A stretch of DNA of 64,000 bases, taken from Adiantum capillus-veneris. Its lineage: Eukaryota > Streptophyta > Polypodiopsida > Polypodiales > Pteridaceae. Location of the stretch: positions 87,573,884 to 87,637,883 of the forward strand of contig CM043944.1 in NCBI GenBank assembly GCA_014529385.2, in the 5' to 3' direction. The translations under genes and the position numbers were made by a program. The notes below the pieces were generated by a model that was given only the letters and a program-made list of their open reading frames with translations, did no database searches and was not told the DNA's origin. This document shows, one piece after another, positions 11,965-22,929 of the stretch. The number at the start of each line of letters is the position of its first letter. Position 1 is the first letter of the stretch.

Positions 11965-12297
11965 ATGTTGATTCTTGGAGTATGGATATATTATTTTTCT
12001 CTTTTTCCTTCATGTCTACTCAATGGCAAAGAAGAAGAAGAAGCAATGTCTTATTTGTCAAAAGCATGGCCATGTCCTTATATGTGTACGCTTTGTCATA
12101 AGAAAGAGGTATGTGCGAAGTATTGCATGCCAAAACTATGTAAGAGCCTTTGTCGCATCATAAAATCTTTCAAGGATGCAGTAAGTTATGAGGATTTTGC
12201 TGAAGTTAAAGAGGATTTGGAAGAATTCTTTGATTTTCTTGATGAAGCATGCGAATGGCATAAATGTTGGAGAAGGAAGTCATGCTCTAGTGAATGA
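11965..12297 (+). pseudogene. Cys-rich ORF of unknown function
   Basis: A 110-codon plus-strand ORF with a cysteine cluster (CTLCHKKEVCAKYCMPKLC) followed by an acidic helix-like stretch (EVKEDLEEFFDFLDEACEW). Upstream of the GTD-like ORF on the same strand; probably an upstream part of the same captured gene. Acidic reading continues out of frame to about 12400 (DDFVDDASDDDD). I do not recognise the cysteine pattern. Confidence 0.35.
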
Positions 12298-12646
12298 CGG
12301 ATCCGAATGTTGCAAGTAGGCGAGAATGTAATTGAGGAGTATAAAGATGATTTTGTGGACGATGCAAGCGATGATGATGATTCTCAATGGGGTTTTCAAA
12401 AACTTGTTACCTGAAACAACCTCAAGTTCTTGGTTTTCAATTACCAACAGTTTTTTTTCAGGCACCTACAGTTTCAAAACCTCATATTTCAAAGCCTGAA
12501 TCTGATTTGTTAGCACCTGAAGTTTTCCAACCTGATTTTGATGTTCTTGAATATGGGATTAAAGTTGTAGATACTTAGATTATTGAAGAGAAGAAGCTGT
12601 TTCAAGAAAAAGATGTTGTTCAATCAAGGGAGATGAAGTCCAAAAG

Positions 12647-14203
12647 ATGATGAAGGAAGAAGGAGGAAGCCAGAAGCAGCTCGTGAGCCAAAGGAGCCAA
12701 GAGGACTGCCATCTATCCCCAAACCTCACATCGAAGAGATTCACCTCTTTGCAGGAAGAGAACACAAGTTATCCAAAAGAAGAATTGATGATTGAGAAGA
12801 AGGGAATCCAAGTGAGGGTGAGTGAGAGAAGCCACCAATATCCGATACAAACCCATATGCCAACATTGGACATCAATCTTGAAGAGGTTGAAATTCAGGG
12901 AGACATCAGATTACAATGTATTAAAGTGGAGGAGATGAATATACATGAGGACATAAAGTGTGCCGATGATGAGGATGATGTAATGTATCTTGATGAAGAT
13001 TATTCCACAGGTGACATCTTGAAAGGTGTTTGTATTGATGGAGAATAGTTTTTTGGTGTTTTGAAGAGTGAAAGAAAATTTCCAAGAGCGGATATAAATT
13101 ATTCAGGTTGTGAAGACAAGGATCTTCAATTTCAGGTCCCTAAATTACAAGTTTTGATACCGAAGGTTCCCGATTTGCAGAGTTTCAAAATTCAGGTCCT
13201 TGATCCACAAAAAACTGATTTGCAAAGGAGTTCAGTACCTAAATTTGATGAATATCGAAGTCTTGCTATTTCTCAAGCGCAGATGATCAAAAATCTCTCA
13301 TTAGAGTTGGAGAATGAGAGGCAATCAAGTATGGTTGCGGCAAATGAAGCGGTTTCCAAAATCAGGCAACTTCAGGAAGAGAAGGCATCATTGATGGTGG
13401 AGATTTCTCAGGTTCAAACTGAAGCTGACTTGCATACTTCTTATTGTTATGAAGTTCATGATGCTCTTAAGCAAGTTGTTTTGGATAAGGATAATCAAAT
13501 TGAGGATTTGAATCTTCAACTTACTCAAATCAAGAATATGGAGTCTTCTCCAAACCTTGATGTTGCGGAAGGTATCTTGAATGATGATGTAGTCTTAGAT
13601 GATCTTTATGATATTGGTGCTTTTACAAATTTAGTCAAGGAGCTTGGAAGTCCACATTTTTCCAAGGAAGTTCAGTTTCCTGATGGTATTCTCAAAGATT
13701 TATATTCCTTATGTGGTCATGAGCTTGATGTCAATGTTGTGAATGGTGTTTATGATGCTGAGGAGATGGTTTTGACAGATGATGATGTAAGTATTTTGCA
13801 AGTTCTTGATGATGATCAAGTGGGTTTTCTTGGAGATTGTTCTATCTTTGTGTGTGATGTTGTCAATGAAGGAGATATGATGTGTAATATGTGCTTTACG
13901 CAAGAAGAGAAGAAGTGGAACGAAATTCAGGGGATACAAGTCATAAATTGTCAGTTTCAGGGAGATACCAGTGATTGGAGAGATTTGCGATTAAAAAATG
14001 GATCTCTTGATTTTTTCGAGGGAGAATATGTGCAAGCCATCTTGGTGGTGTCTTTTATGTGCAAAAGAGATTTCAACCTTTTGTTTTCAAGCCTTGAATC
14101 AAATCAATTTGATGAAGCAGCAGATCAGTTTGCATGTTTCTTGAATCAAGATTTTCAGGAAAATCAATTGTTTTGGCACACTGAGTATAAATCAGGTCTT
14201 TGA
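12647..14203 (+). pseudogene. GTD-binding (DUF593)-like coiled-coil ORF
   Basis: One frame runs from the ATG at 12647 to the TGA at 14203, about 518 codons, broken only by an in-frame TAG at 13046-13048. Residues around 13290-13530 read LSLELENERQSSMVAANEA, then IRQLQEEKASLMVEISQVQ, then LKQVVLDKDNQIEDLNLQL. This is the signature layout of plant GTD-binding/zein-binding proteins (ELE.ER..S..AANEAM, I.RLQEEKA, then a heptad region). Known members bind myosin XI tails. A Val/Pro/Gln repeat (LQFQVPKLQVLIPKVPDLQ) precedes it and an acidic, hydrophobic domain of unknown type follows. No transmembrane segment is obvious. It lies antisense to Gyp1. The family call is by eye. Confidence 0.5.
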
Positions 14204-14309
14204 GTGTTGCATCTACATGCAGAGATATTGGAAATGTTTAAGAGGTGTCTAAAGGTTGCAAAGTTTGCATCCTATCTTGAATCTTTGTTCAATCTTCTTA
14301 AGGGGAAAA

Positions 14310-14515
14310 CTGAACCTAAATAGAAATATGAACTTAAACAGGAACCTGAATTGGAATCTAAATCTGAACCTGCTATTGGACGTGAATGTGTACCTAAATC
14401 TAAATTTGGATATGAACCCTGACCCTGAATTTGAACCTGTTATTACTGAACCAGAACCAAAACCTGAATGTGAACTTGAATATGAAAATGGACTTGAAAA
14501 CCTGAAATTACTTGA
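14310..14515 (+). repeat. Hexanucleotide-like repeat encoding Glu-Pro or Asn-Leu runs
   Basis: Degenerate repeats of AACCTGAA, AATCTAAA and AACTTGAA words with roughly six-base phasing. One frame gives Asn-Leu dipeptides and another gives Glu-Pro and Glu-Leu (TEPEPKPECELEYE). Low complexity; coding status unclear. Confidence 0.7.
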
Positions 14516-14549
14516 ATAAGAGGAAAGTTTACTAATTTGTAGAAGAGAT

Positions 14550-15141
14550 TTGAAGCGGGATGCAGGAAGCAAAGATCAATTTGCTTATTTTTTGCCTGAC
14601 ATGAGTAAAGAAGATCATGAAAATCTTGTTTTTGAGGATGTGAAGTCCAAAGTTGAATATAATCTTCTTCCACAGGTGTTGGAGATGCTGAAAAAGCAAT
14701 GTTTGATGGTTTGCAAGGTATTTTCATATCGAACCATTTGTATCTCATTTTGAATTGAAACCTGATCTATTTGAAATGTTATCTAGTGCAAATTGGTGGT
14801 TAACATTGATTGTGGAGATGTTTTTGAAGTATGTGATGATGGTTACTGAGCTTAAAGTTGCAGATGCTTCAAATCTTGAAGTGTCGAAAGCGGGTGAAGC
14901 TCAACCTGAAATCAGTTTTTTATATTTCTTGAATTTTGAGATTGCAAATCAGATCTTGCAGATGGGAGATGTTGGTTTTGATGATTCAATAACATCAGTT
15001 TCATATTGTTTGGATCGGATTTTGCAAGATAACGATCAGGTGATGAAGGTTTTGGACCTGATTTTGCAAAATGATTGTGGAGTTCAAAGGGATTTTTTGG
15101 CACAATCACTATTGGAGACACCCATTCTGAGTGCTGAATAG
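14550..15141 (+). pseudogene. C-terminal ORF fragments of the captured segment
   Basis: Two plus-strand ORFs in different frames (14550-14753 and 14755-15141), both starting at non-ATG codons, with leucine-rich helical composition (LPQVLEMLKKQCLMV; ITSVSYCLDRILQDNDQVM). They follow the GTD-like ORF and probably continue it. The last 45 bases run into Gyp1 RT sequence read backwards, which marks the junction near 15094. No domain recognised. Confidence 0.35.
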
Positions 15142-15590
15142 GGTATATGAATCCAGATTTCACAAGCTTTTCAATCTCTTCTTGAATGATCTTTGCATTT
15201 TTAGGATTCATTGGATAGGGTTGTTGCTGAACTGGTTTAGCCATGCTATTCATGGGGATTGTGTGTTGTACCATGGAAGGTGGAACACCTTTCATATCAT
15301 GATATGTCCAAGAAAATATATCCCCAAATTCCTTGAGAAGTTCTCTAAGTACACACTCTTCAGTCTCTGTCAGCTCTTGGGCAATGAAAACAGGTTTGGA
15401 CTCTTCTCGTGGGTCTACTAGCTCTATTGGATCATCATAGACTCCATTGCTCCCATTGATAGGTTTTCTTTGAGCCTTTGTATACACAACCTTACATTCC
15501 TCTATACTGTAGGATTTGAAATGTTCAGGTGCAAGGTGTAAGTTTGTGGGGTCTTGTTGTCCTGTGGACTATGATTTCTCATCTGCTTCC
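15095..15590 (-). pseudogene. pol: Gyp1 reverse transcriptase, N-terminal fragment
   Basis: Reads VLRELLKEFGDIFSWTYHDM, then HTIPMNSMAKPVQQQPYPMN, IQEEIEKLVKSGFIYPI and SEWVSPIVIVPK, which is the RT entry region of plant Ty3/gypsy elements. The frame then changes to unrelated residues at about 15095, before the catalytic motifs. The ORF is open further upstream without a clear ATG because it is part of a polyprotein. Confidence 0.88.
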
Positions 15591-15827
15591 TTTTGTTGTT
15601 GAGCTAACTCTCGATTTTGCGGTCTCCTTACGGTACGGCTCAACTTTGGCTTCTGTGTAGCCTCTAGTTGTGCGATGTCAATGGGTTGGACTACACCACA
15701 TAATGCTTTGAAGATATTCATCCCAGTTATCTACCAACTTTTGATGAGCATCACATGCCCCTATATAATTAAGACATTCTGAGGTAGATTTATTTTCATT
15801 TATTCTAGCATGCACATTTGCTCAATA

Positions 15828-16439
15828 TCATCGCCTCTTATATCTCTTACTCCTCTTGTCTAATTTTTGATTACGGCCGATCTCTAGTGAAGAGTCACCA
15901 GATGAATTGCTACTTGTGTCTTCTGCTCCCTTGGATAGATCGTCATCTAGGATACCACTTGGCTCTGAATGGTTTGTCCCCACATTTGCACTAAGATTTA
16001 ACTCAGATTCTTCATCCTTAGAGTCAATTTCAATTAATGATTCTGACCCCAAATCGTGTGGACTATAGTCTTGTGAGACGCTACTGGTAACAATGCCAGT
16101 CAAACCTTCATCTTGTAGGTCATCATAAGCTATATGCATTGCTTCTAGCATATTTAAGGGTACGAGTGGTGGCATTTCATCCCCCTCAGGTGTTAACCCC
16201 CAGGTCGTCCCCCTATTTCCCCAAGTGTCCATGGTTACTGCTAGGTGGACCCAATCCACATTGTCCGGCTCAGTCATCCCAGGTAGTACATCCATATAAG
16301 GAGAATCTTCCCCAACATCAGTGTCCGCTTTACACATGTAACAATACTGCAATGGGGCCGAGTGAACTGTGGTGTCAGATCTATGGTCAATTATAAACCT
16401 GTTTCCTAGAGGATGTGCTTGACCAATTACAAGATCCAC
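15828..16439 (-). pseudogene. Gyp1 protease-RT linker region
   Basis: A 200-codon acidic, Ser/Asp-rich ORF (SDTTVHSAPLQYCYMCKADT ... DDLSKGAEDTSSNSSGDSSLE). Located between protease and RT, where gypsy polyproteins often have a poorly conserved spacer. No domain seen. The stretch 15590-15828 continues this spacer with stops. Confidence 0.6.
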
Positions 16440-16928
16440 TCAAATGACAGAATCTTGGAATTGCAAGTAGACATGGTTTTTAGACTAGTCATGCACCATT
16501 TTTTCTTCTCTCATGAAAGGACGTCCTAAGATCATCTCAGATGCCATAGTGTGATTGGAGAAATCCATAACAATGAAGGTAATTCTTATTTTATGTCCAA
16601 AGACCTTGATCTTGAGATCTTCTAGCATCCCAATAGGTTTAACAATAGACCCATTGGCCATCTTTATTATTATGGTTGTGGTCGCAAGGTGAGGTCTTCC
16701 CATAGTTTCCCAACAATTTTTAGTCACAATGCTAACCCCAGTGCCACCATCAAGGATTCCCTTCACAGTTAATCCCTTGGTAGTGATTGGTATGGTTGCA
16801 TTGGATTCATCTCCCTCAAAGTATTGTCCCAACTTGTTAACATGTATTTCTACAATAGGGTTCTCATCTACGTTGGGTTGTGGATCTAAGTGTTCCTTCT
16901 CTATGGGCATCTGCCTAACTCCATCCAT
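16440..16928 (-). pseudogene. Gyp1 aspartic protease
   Basis: Retropepsin-like domain with active-site motif GILDGGTGVSIVTK (about 16730-16760), hydrophobic strand IKVFGHKIRITFIVMDF and C-terminal MILGRPFMREEK (about 16495-16530). DGGTG or DGGSG in place of D-T/S-G is common in plant Tat/Athila-type proteases. It cleaves the Gag-Pol precursor. A stop follows MVHD at about 16485 before the linker. Confidence 0.85.
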
Positions 16929-16976
16929 CTGTGAAAATTGTGGTAGCCCGACCTTCAGTTCTCCATTGAGGAAATC

Positions 16977-18680
16977 TCAAAGAGCTAAGAATAGCTCAGG
17001 GTCTCCATATAGTTTGGACATGATGGTGGTTCTAACTTCTGAAGCCATGAAATCCATCAATTTGGCAATATTTAACGGCACCTTTTGGGCTTTTGTCCCT
17101 TGAGGTGGGGAAGATGGGATCTCCATTTCTTCAATAGGGTCAAGTAGTCCCTCTGTAAACATTCTTTCCAACAAGAAGTGAGTACGCCCACTTTCCCATG
17201 ACTTTAAGCCACTTTCTTCTTGGATGACACTAGGTATGGCTAGACTTTCTGAGGTTATTGTTGCGTAGGGAATAATGTGTCTGTAATCTGGATCTACCTA
17301 GGTGCTGGCTCTAGATCCCTTTGGGTATCTTCTACCAAAAGCCCTAATTTCTTGACCCGCTCAATCTCCTCTGTAGGGTTTGGATAAGTTTCTATCTTTT
17401 TCTTGGATCCTGGCCATTGTGGCTCATGAAGATCTTCTTTGTTGGTTTCTTGCCTAGTGGTCGTTTTGGTTTCCATGGTTTCGCTAGAATCAAAATCCTC
17501 TTCAGCGTTGTTCATATATACAGGGTCGTCACTAGTCCATATGTTGGTCTTTGAACTGGGGTTTGACTTCGTTGCTTTTTGCGATCTCTTCCTTCGTGTT
17601 TTCTTCTTTTTTCGAGATTGGGCAATTGATGCTGTGTCTCTTTCTTCAAGAATAAATTTTTTTTTTTGGAGCATCAATCGTGTGAGTACATTTACTAGTA
17701 CCACAGGTGTATTTTGTGATGGCTCCTTCATAACCTCAATCAAGTTTAATGGAGTTATCTTTGGTGAATTTGGATTATTCGGACATTGGGCAATCAAATG
17801 ATCTTTGCCACATCGATTACACATGAGTATCGGCATTGTAGACATGCTCGTTTGATTGGTTTGCATTAGTGTGGCGTTCTTTTGTAGCCTAATAGGACAC
17901 TCAGCCACACAATGTGGACCCCCATACTCATAGCATTAAAGAGGTGGTCTCTTAGTAGTGTAATTGATATTTTGGCCTCTTGCAGCAAGAGCAGCTACTT
18001 GATAGACAGTTTTGACTTGTCCACAATAGTCCCCCATGTAGTATTGTGGACTTTCTTCAAGCGCATCCATCCCATAGGCAATATTAGGGTCTATATCTTC
18101 CTCACAGCCTTCCAAAAAAGCAATAGATGACTCACAACCCACTTGATTCACAGAAGTGATTCGAGGATGTGGTGGTTGTGGTCCTAGTACTGGAGGTGGT
18201 AAGGGTGTTGTTTGAACAACATTTTGGGCCCTAGGGACCATGTGTTGTGACGTTTGTTCAAGAGGTGGGGCCGGCATCAATGCAGGCACTCGAGATGTGT
18301 CTGTCCATGCTAAGGTTGGTCTTGTCTATCCATGCTAAGGTTGGTCTATTGGCCATCATGCGCTTAAATACTATGCAATCCTTAGCTTGATGACCATACC
18401 TCCCACAGGCATTGCAATTCCCATTGAATTTCACTCTAAAAATAAGGCATTTACTGGTACTATGCAGACCATAGCATACTGAGCACCATTGTTTCTCCCT
18501 TCTTGGATACATATGATTGTTTTGCAGATCACGTTTGTCTCTAAGACTCTCTTGAATGGCCTTGGTGAGGTCTGCTAAAGTCATCTCAGATATCTTTGGC
18601 TCCTTAGCAATAGGCTTTAGGGTCATTGGCTGATGCCTCGATGCTTGCGAGCTAATAGATTTAGGCTCAACAAACACTTT
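16977..18680 (-). pseudogene. gag: Gyp1 Gag C-terminal half with zinc knuckles
   Basis: Several minus-strand ORFs in succession. CNACGRYGHQAKDC (about 18385-18425) is a CCHC knuckle. CSVCYGLHSTSKC lies just upstream of it, and CNRCGKDHLIAQCPN (about 17780-17825) is a further CCHC-like motif. A basic run near 17580-17620 (RKKKKTRRKRSQKATKS) could bind nucleic acid. The reading frame is interrupted by stops or shifts near 18300, 17930 and 17200. A 24-base direct repeat (CCATGCTAAGGTTGGTCT) at 18305-18345 marks a small slippage event. Confidence 0.75.
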
Positions 18681-18686
18681 TTCTCC

Positions 18687-19226
18687 TTAAATCATTAAAT
18701 TATCCTCCAATTGGATCGCATTGGTGGTGACCGCTTCCCAAGTGGTGATACCTCTAATGACTAGGCGATTGTAGATATCCTCATGTCGTAATCCCCTAAT
18801 GAATCTGTCAAGAAATGGATTCTTATTGAAGCGCTCATTTGGATTACAACGAGAATTCAAATGCTTTAAGAGACTAATAAAGTCTCTCACCGACTCTCCT
18901 TCCTCTCATTGGGCTTTCTGGAGCTGAGAGGCTACACCCCAAAGCACTCCCTCTCGTATGTATTCTTTCAAGAACAGTCTCCTAAGAGTAGAGTAAATTG
19001 TTTTTTCTTCCACCCTTAGGGTTCTATACCAAACCCCAGCCTTCCCACTTAAGGTTAGGCTTAAAGCATTACTATTATGCAGTTCATTGTGTTCTCCTAG
19101 AGAATCACATATTTGTTCAAACACTTTGATATGATTTCTGACATCCCCGTCTCCACTAAATTTTTGTGTGAGCTTGGCTATTTGTACTGCCTTACTTCTA
19201 GGCTCTCTATCAGGTGTATTACGCAT
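18687..19226 (-). pseudogene. gag: Gyp1 Gag capsid domain (Retrotrans_gag)
   Basis: Typical Retrotrans_gag pattern: HIKVFEQICDSLGEHNELHN, SLTLSGKAGVWYRTL, LRRLFLKEYIREGV, then ESVRDFISLLKHLNSRC and FLDRFIRGLRHEDIYNRL. One stop near 18906 splits it (two fragments, same order). The domain forms the particle shell around the element RNA. Confidence 0.87.
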
Positions 19227-19241
19227 ATTCTCAGCAATAGA

Positions 19242-19995
19242 TCAACCGATAGCTTGAGCAAATGTTGCCAAGTCACCTAAGTGAGCAAGCATCGTGGGTG
19301 AAGGTGCTCTATAGACTACGTGTGGAGTAGGTATTGGCATTGGTCTTGGTTCATAGGAAGCCCTTGGGTTCCTCGTTTGATACGGTGTTGTGCCATGTGG
19401 CAGCCCAAAGGGCATATGTGTGGCCCTAGGCATAGCAAACGTCGGATGTGACATGCTAATGCTAGCCAGTATGGTCCCATGGAAATAAGAGCTTGGGTGT
19501 TGTGGTTGTGGACATAGGTTGTTGAAACAATAAAGGGGTAGGGGCTACATGAGTGCGAGGACCCATAGGTGCAACAAGTGATACACACTTGTAGGGGCTA
19601 TTGTCGGCATTGAGCTACCATGTAGCGGTGCTTTACTAACAAATGAGGTCCATGGCATGTTTCTTGGCATGCCCATCATTGGGGTAGGCATGGTACTCGT
19701 GGTGTCATCAAGAGAAAGATGAGCTAGATTTGGAAAAGTAAAACTATCACTTGTGGGCTCAGATTGCACTGAGACCCCTGGCAAAAAAACATATGGAGGA
19801 TCCATCGTACTTACTGAGGGAGTCTCCATTTGCGATAAGGTCGGCTGTTTAGCCTTCCCTGTATCCAAGAATCTCATGAGACCCGTTGAAGGCATGTGGA
19901 TCCCCTTGTTTTGTCTCTCTAGCTCAATAACCCTATGGATGACCTCACAAACTTGACTTTTCTTGGTACCATCAGAATCAACATGACTAGTAGGT
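19242..19995 (-). pseudogene. gag: Gyp1 Gag N-terminal region
   Basis: Pro/Met/Thr-rich ORFs. The open frame extends up to about 19995 (DSDGTKKSQVCEVIHRVIELE). No conserved domain. It precedes the capsid domain, and the leader array begins just to the right, so translation probably starts in this stretch; the exact start is not determined. Two frames are used because of an indel near 19550. Confidence 0.6.
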
Positions 19996-20487
19996 CCTAT
20001 GGCATCAGAAATTTTTAAAAATGGACCTCTGGATTGAAAATCGGGTCAATTTTTGCACTTTGTTGATATGCTTGACAGTTTTGGGCTTTTGGTCTGGTTT
20101 TTGATATTCAAATTTAGATTTGAAAAGACCACTAGACTCTTTGTGATGTGCTCTAGCTATGGTACAAGGTTGGTCTCAATCCGTGATAGGGGGACACACG
20201 ATTTATGTACCCTTGTGCCATATGGTAATGAAACTTGGCACACAGCTTGCCTTGGGTCCACCTTGGGTCCACTGATCTCTGTTATATGGTTTTTGTGTGA
20301 TTTGGATTTGTTTAGGTCAGGCAAAATGATATCCACAAATCTATTTTTTGATTTTCACCTTGAACTATTTGTGGCACTTTTGATTAGTTTTTTGGGCTTT
20401 TTTGACAAAACTCCTTTGGAGACTTTTGTTCACAATGGTCTCTGCTACATGCTGGTAAAGTTTTTGTCCAAAAATTCCTCAAGGGAT

Positions 20488-20505
20488 CATGGATTGCAAT
20501 CCATG
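20488..20505. promoter_or_regulatory. Leader palindrome D1
   Basis: CATGGATTGCAATCCATG, a perfect 18-base palindrome. Core TGCA. Confidence 0.8.
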
Positions 20506-20772
20506 TACTACCACTTTTGGACTTGATCTTTGGTGTGCTAATAGCTTATGATCTTTGTAGCATGCTCATCCACAAAGTTTTGAATGGGGATTAATTTCGC
20601 CCAACCAAAAGTGAATTTATATAGTTTGTTGTAGCGGTTTTGAGTATGTTCTACTTTTTGCTCTTTTGACCACTTTTTTCAACTTTTTTGCAAATGGTTC
20701 TTTAGGGAAATTTGTTCCGAATGATATGAACTATCCACTTGTCAATTTCCATCCAAAGATCATGATGAGGTA

Positions 20773-20790
20773 CATGGATTGTGATCCATG
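20773..20790. promoter_or_regulatory. Leader palindrome D2
   Basis: Arms CATGGAT / ATCCATG, core TGTG; an outer A-T pair extends it to 20772-20791. Confidence 0.8.
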
Positions 20791-21057
20791 TTTGACCTTG
20801 CATTTTGATATGAAACTTGGTCAACTTATAGTCCTTGTTATGGTGACACTGTTCCCCAAATCTTTTTTAATTTGAATCACTTTTGCCCAACCAAAAGAAA
20901 ATTTTGTGTCTGCTTTGCGGTTTTTGGCTTCTGGCAGAATTTTGGTGTTTTGATCGACTTTTTTAATTTTTTGCTGTGGTCCCTTTTGGAAAAGTTGTTT
21001 CACTAGTTATCAAGGATGTAATCTAGTCAAATATCAGTCCCAAATGTCAAAAAGGTA

Positions 21058-21075
21058 CATGGATCGTGATCCATG
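21058..21075. promoter_or_regulatory. Leader palindrome D3
   Basis: Arms CATGGAT / ATCCATG, core CGTG; an outer A-T pair extends it. Confidence 0.8.
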
Positions 21076-21341
21076 TTTGGAAGCATTTTGTCATGAATTT
21101 TGTTCTACTAGTTTTCTATTCCCTATAAAAGCCAAATCTCACCCCTTTTTTGATTTGGATCCCAAAAAGTTAAAAAAATCCCAAATTTTGTGTCTACAAT
21201 GTGTGTTTTGAAGTTGTTTGCCCTATCAACACTTTTTGATGTGATTTTTGAGTTTTTCTTTCAAGAAAACTTGATCAGAGTAATATCCCACTGATGCACA
21301 GTGTCATTGATCATTTTTCTGCCAAAATGGTCTCTGGGGGT

Positions 21342-21359
21342 CATGGATCGTGATCCATG
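21342..21359. promoter_or_regulatory. Leader palindrome D4
   Basis: Arms CATGGAT / ATCCATG, core CGTG. Confidence 0.8.
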
Positions 21360-21885
21360 TTCCTCCACAAAATCTAGCGAAATTTTCTAGATTTTTTTCT
21401 GGAGTGTATGTTGATGTCCTTGATCCACAACTTTTTGAATTTGGAGCACTTTTGAGGTCTCTACCATCAAATTTTTAGAATTTCAGGGTCATTTCACCAA
21501 AATTTGTATTTCACCCTTTTTCCCCTCAATCTTTTATCCCAAATGTAATGGTGGTAGTTTCTACATACCCTATTCCTAAGTACAAAAATGAAACAAGGAC
21601 AAAAAAACAAACAAAATGGTGTAAAATAAAGTCAAAACAAAAAACAGAACAACACTTTGAAATCATAGAGAAAATTGAAGAATGAAATGCTTTTGGTTGT
21701 CTCACTCACAATCCTCTTTACCTCTGGAGAATAGATCTAGAAAGTCCTCGACTTCTAGACTCTATCAAGCACTAAACCCCTGTCTAGCTGCTTCGCTGAT
21801 AAGGTGTAAATGGACTGGAGAGACAAATCTTTGAAAAAGAATGCTCTTAATATGCACTAGCTCACTCACCACCTAAGGATGATTA

Positions 21886-21904
21886 TCCCTGACAACAACG
21901 TCAA
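21886..21904 (-). other. Gyp1 primer binding site
   Basis: Sense strand TTGACGTTGTTGTCAGGGA directly after the LTR end. It matches the tRNA-Asp-type site of Tat/Athila elements (TGGCGCCGTTGCCGGGGA) with mostly C-to-T and G-to-A changes. Confidence 0.75.
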
Positions 21905-22235
21905 TGTTAACAGGCCGCCACCACGATGGACGTTTGTAGCAAAGCTATAGGGCACTAACATAATGTCAATACTCAGGCAAGTGACTCAGATGGGGCACAA
22001 ACACTCTTTGAGGCTGTCAATCTGAAGAAGTGAACCTAAAAAGCAAACACACCAACTCAATAAGCAAATCAATCACTCAATAATCACAAAATTTTCCATG
22101 TCCTTTCTCACCGCTCTAGGTCATCACGCCATTTTGGCACTCGAACGGACTCAAAATGCAAAGAAACTTTAGGAGGAGGTCTAGGACACCTATGGGCACT
22201 ATCCTACCAAGTCTGATTGCAATCAACAAGGTACC

Positions 22236-22254
22236 AAAATCACAATCCATCATG
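22236..22254 (-). promoter_or_regulatory. Gyp1 LTR half-site
   Basis: Sense strand CATGATGGATTGTGATTTT: the ATGGAT arm of the leader palindrome, core TGTG, then ATTTTGG instead of the inverted arm. It is 331 bases from the LTR end. Confidence 0.65.
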
Positions 22255-22594
22255 AAGAAGGTCCTGAAAATTGCAACAGAACATACCAAAAATATCGTCG
22301 TATGGTCTAAGAACACTCTCCTATGGTCAAAACGTCAAAAAACAGTGATTTAAGCACTCAAATGTGAAGATTAAGCTCACTAACGCATGGTCACAAATCT
22401 CAATAAAAATGACAATGCTTACACTTGAATGGAAGAGCAAAGAGAGAGGAACACAATGCAAGTTTCATAATCAAAATTGGATTATCCAATCGCTAGAAAA
22501 TTTGATTGCAAGATGGAGCAACTTTGTAGAGCGTACGTTTTTAGAGCTTCTTCTTCTTCCAAAAATAATCCTCCCTTCACATTAAAGTTATTGA

Positions 22595-22603
22595 CCTTTA
22601 TAA
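22595..22603 (-). promoter_or_regulatory. Gyp1 LTR TATA box
   Basis: Sense strand GTTATAAAG, about 200 bases into the LTR and 341 bases before the half-site. Confidence 0.6.
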
Positions 22604-22929
22604 CTAGGGCTTTCTAAATGGTCAATGGCCAACTCACATGGACCTTTACAAATATCATGACAGAATTACAACTTAGGGAATTAGGATTTACACAGAGTAT
22701 CACTACAGTAGCTTGAAAAATTAATAGAGCACAAATGTGGCGTTGGGCTATGCGTCCGGTCAGGTGGGCACCCGTTTGGTCAATCGGCTAACACTCAACA
22801 CTTCTCTTTTATCCCTAACTGAGGGTTTTATTTGCACGCAAAGCAATAGCAAGACAATAGTTTGCGCCTTAGCCCGTGCATGTTTGTTTGATTGTAGCCA
22901 TTGACACAGTGAAAGGATCAAGAATCCCA

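Larger units (their letters stand above)
11091..15094. mobile_element. Foreign segment replacing RT and RNase H in Gyp1
   Basis: RT similarity stops at SPIVIVPK (about 15095) and gypsy similarity resumes in the integrase zinc region at about 11090. The intervening 4 kb has no pol homology and its ORFs run on the opposite strand to Gyp1. It carries a GTD-binding-like coiled-coil ORF. I found no clear target duplication or terminal repeat, so simple insertion is not proven; capture with deletion of pol is equally possible. Confidence 0.6.
19996..21885 (-). repeat. Gyp1 leader: array of 285-bp units with palindromes
   Basis: Between Gag and the primer site lie at least four units with palindromes starting at 20488, 20773, 21058 and 21342, spaced 285, 285 and 284 bases. 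Each palindrome has arms CATGGAT and ATCCATG around a four-base CGCG-like core. The rest of each unit has diverged but shares similar blocks (for example GAAAATTTTG or ACTTGG words). No coding potential is supported. Confidence 0.85.
8045..22800 (-). mobile_element. Gyp1: Ty3/gypsy (Tat/Athila-like) element with internal replacement
   Basis: Minus-strand order: 5' LTR (21905-22800), tRNA-Asp-type primer site, leader array of 285-bp palindromic units, Gag, protease, RT start, foreign segment (11100-15094), integrase and a post-integrase ORF. The 3' LTR is not identified, so the left boundary is approximate. RT after its first conserved block and all of RNase H are missing. It is non-autonomous in this state. 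Confidence 0.75.
21905..22800 (-). repeat. Gyp1 5' LTR
   Basis: Sense strand starts TGTTGAGTGTTAGCC (22800) and ends GGCCTGTTAACA (21905), 896 bp, followed by the primer site. It aligns in layout with the Gyp4 and Gyp5 LTRs: TATA, half-site, AAAGTTTC...TTTTGAGTCC block, and AGATTGACAGCC near 22005-22020. The partner LTR was not found, so the boundaries rest on TG...CA ends and the primer site. Confidence 0.7.

Noticed and set aside
20488-21359. Regularly spaced palindromic repeats considered as a CRISPR array
   Set aside because: Spacing is 285 bp, not 60-70, there are no cas genes, and the units are related to each other rather than unique spacers.
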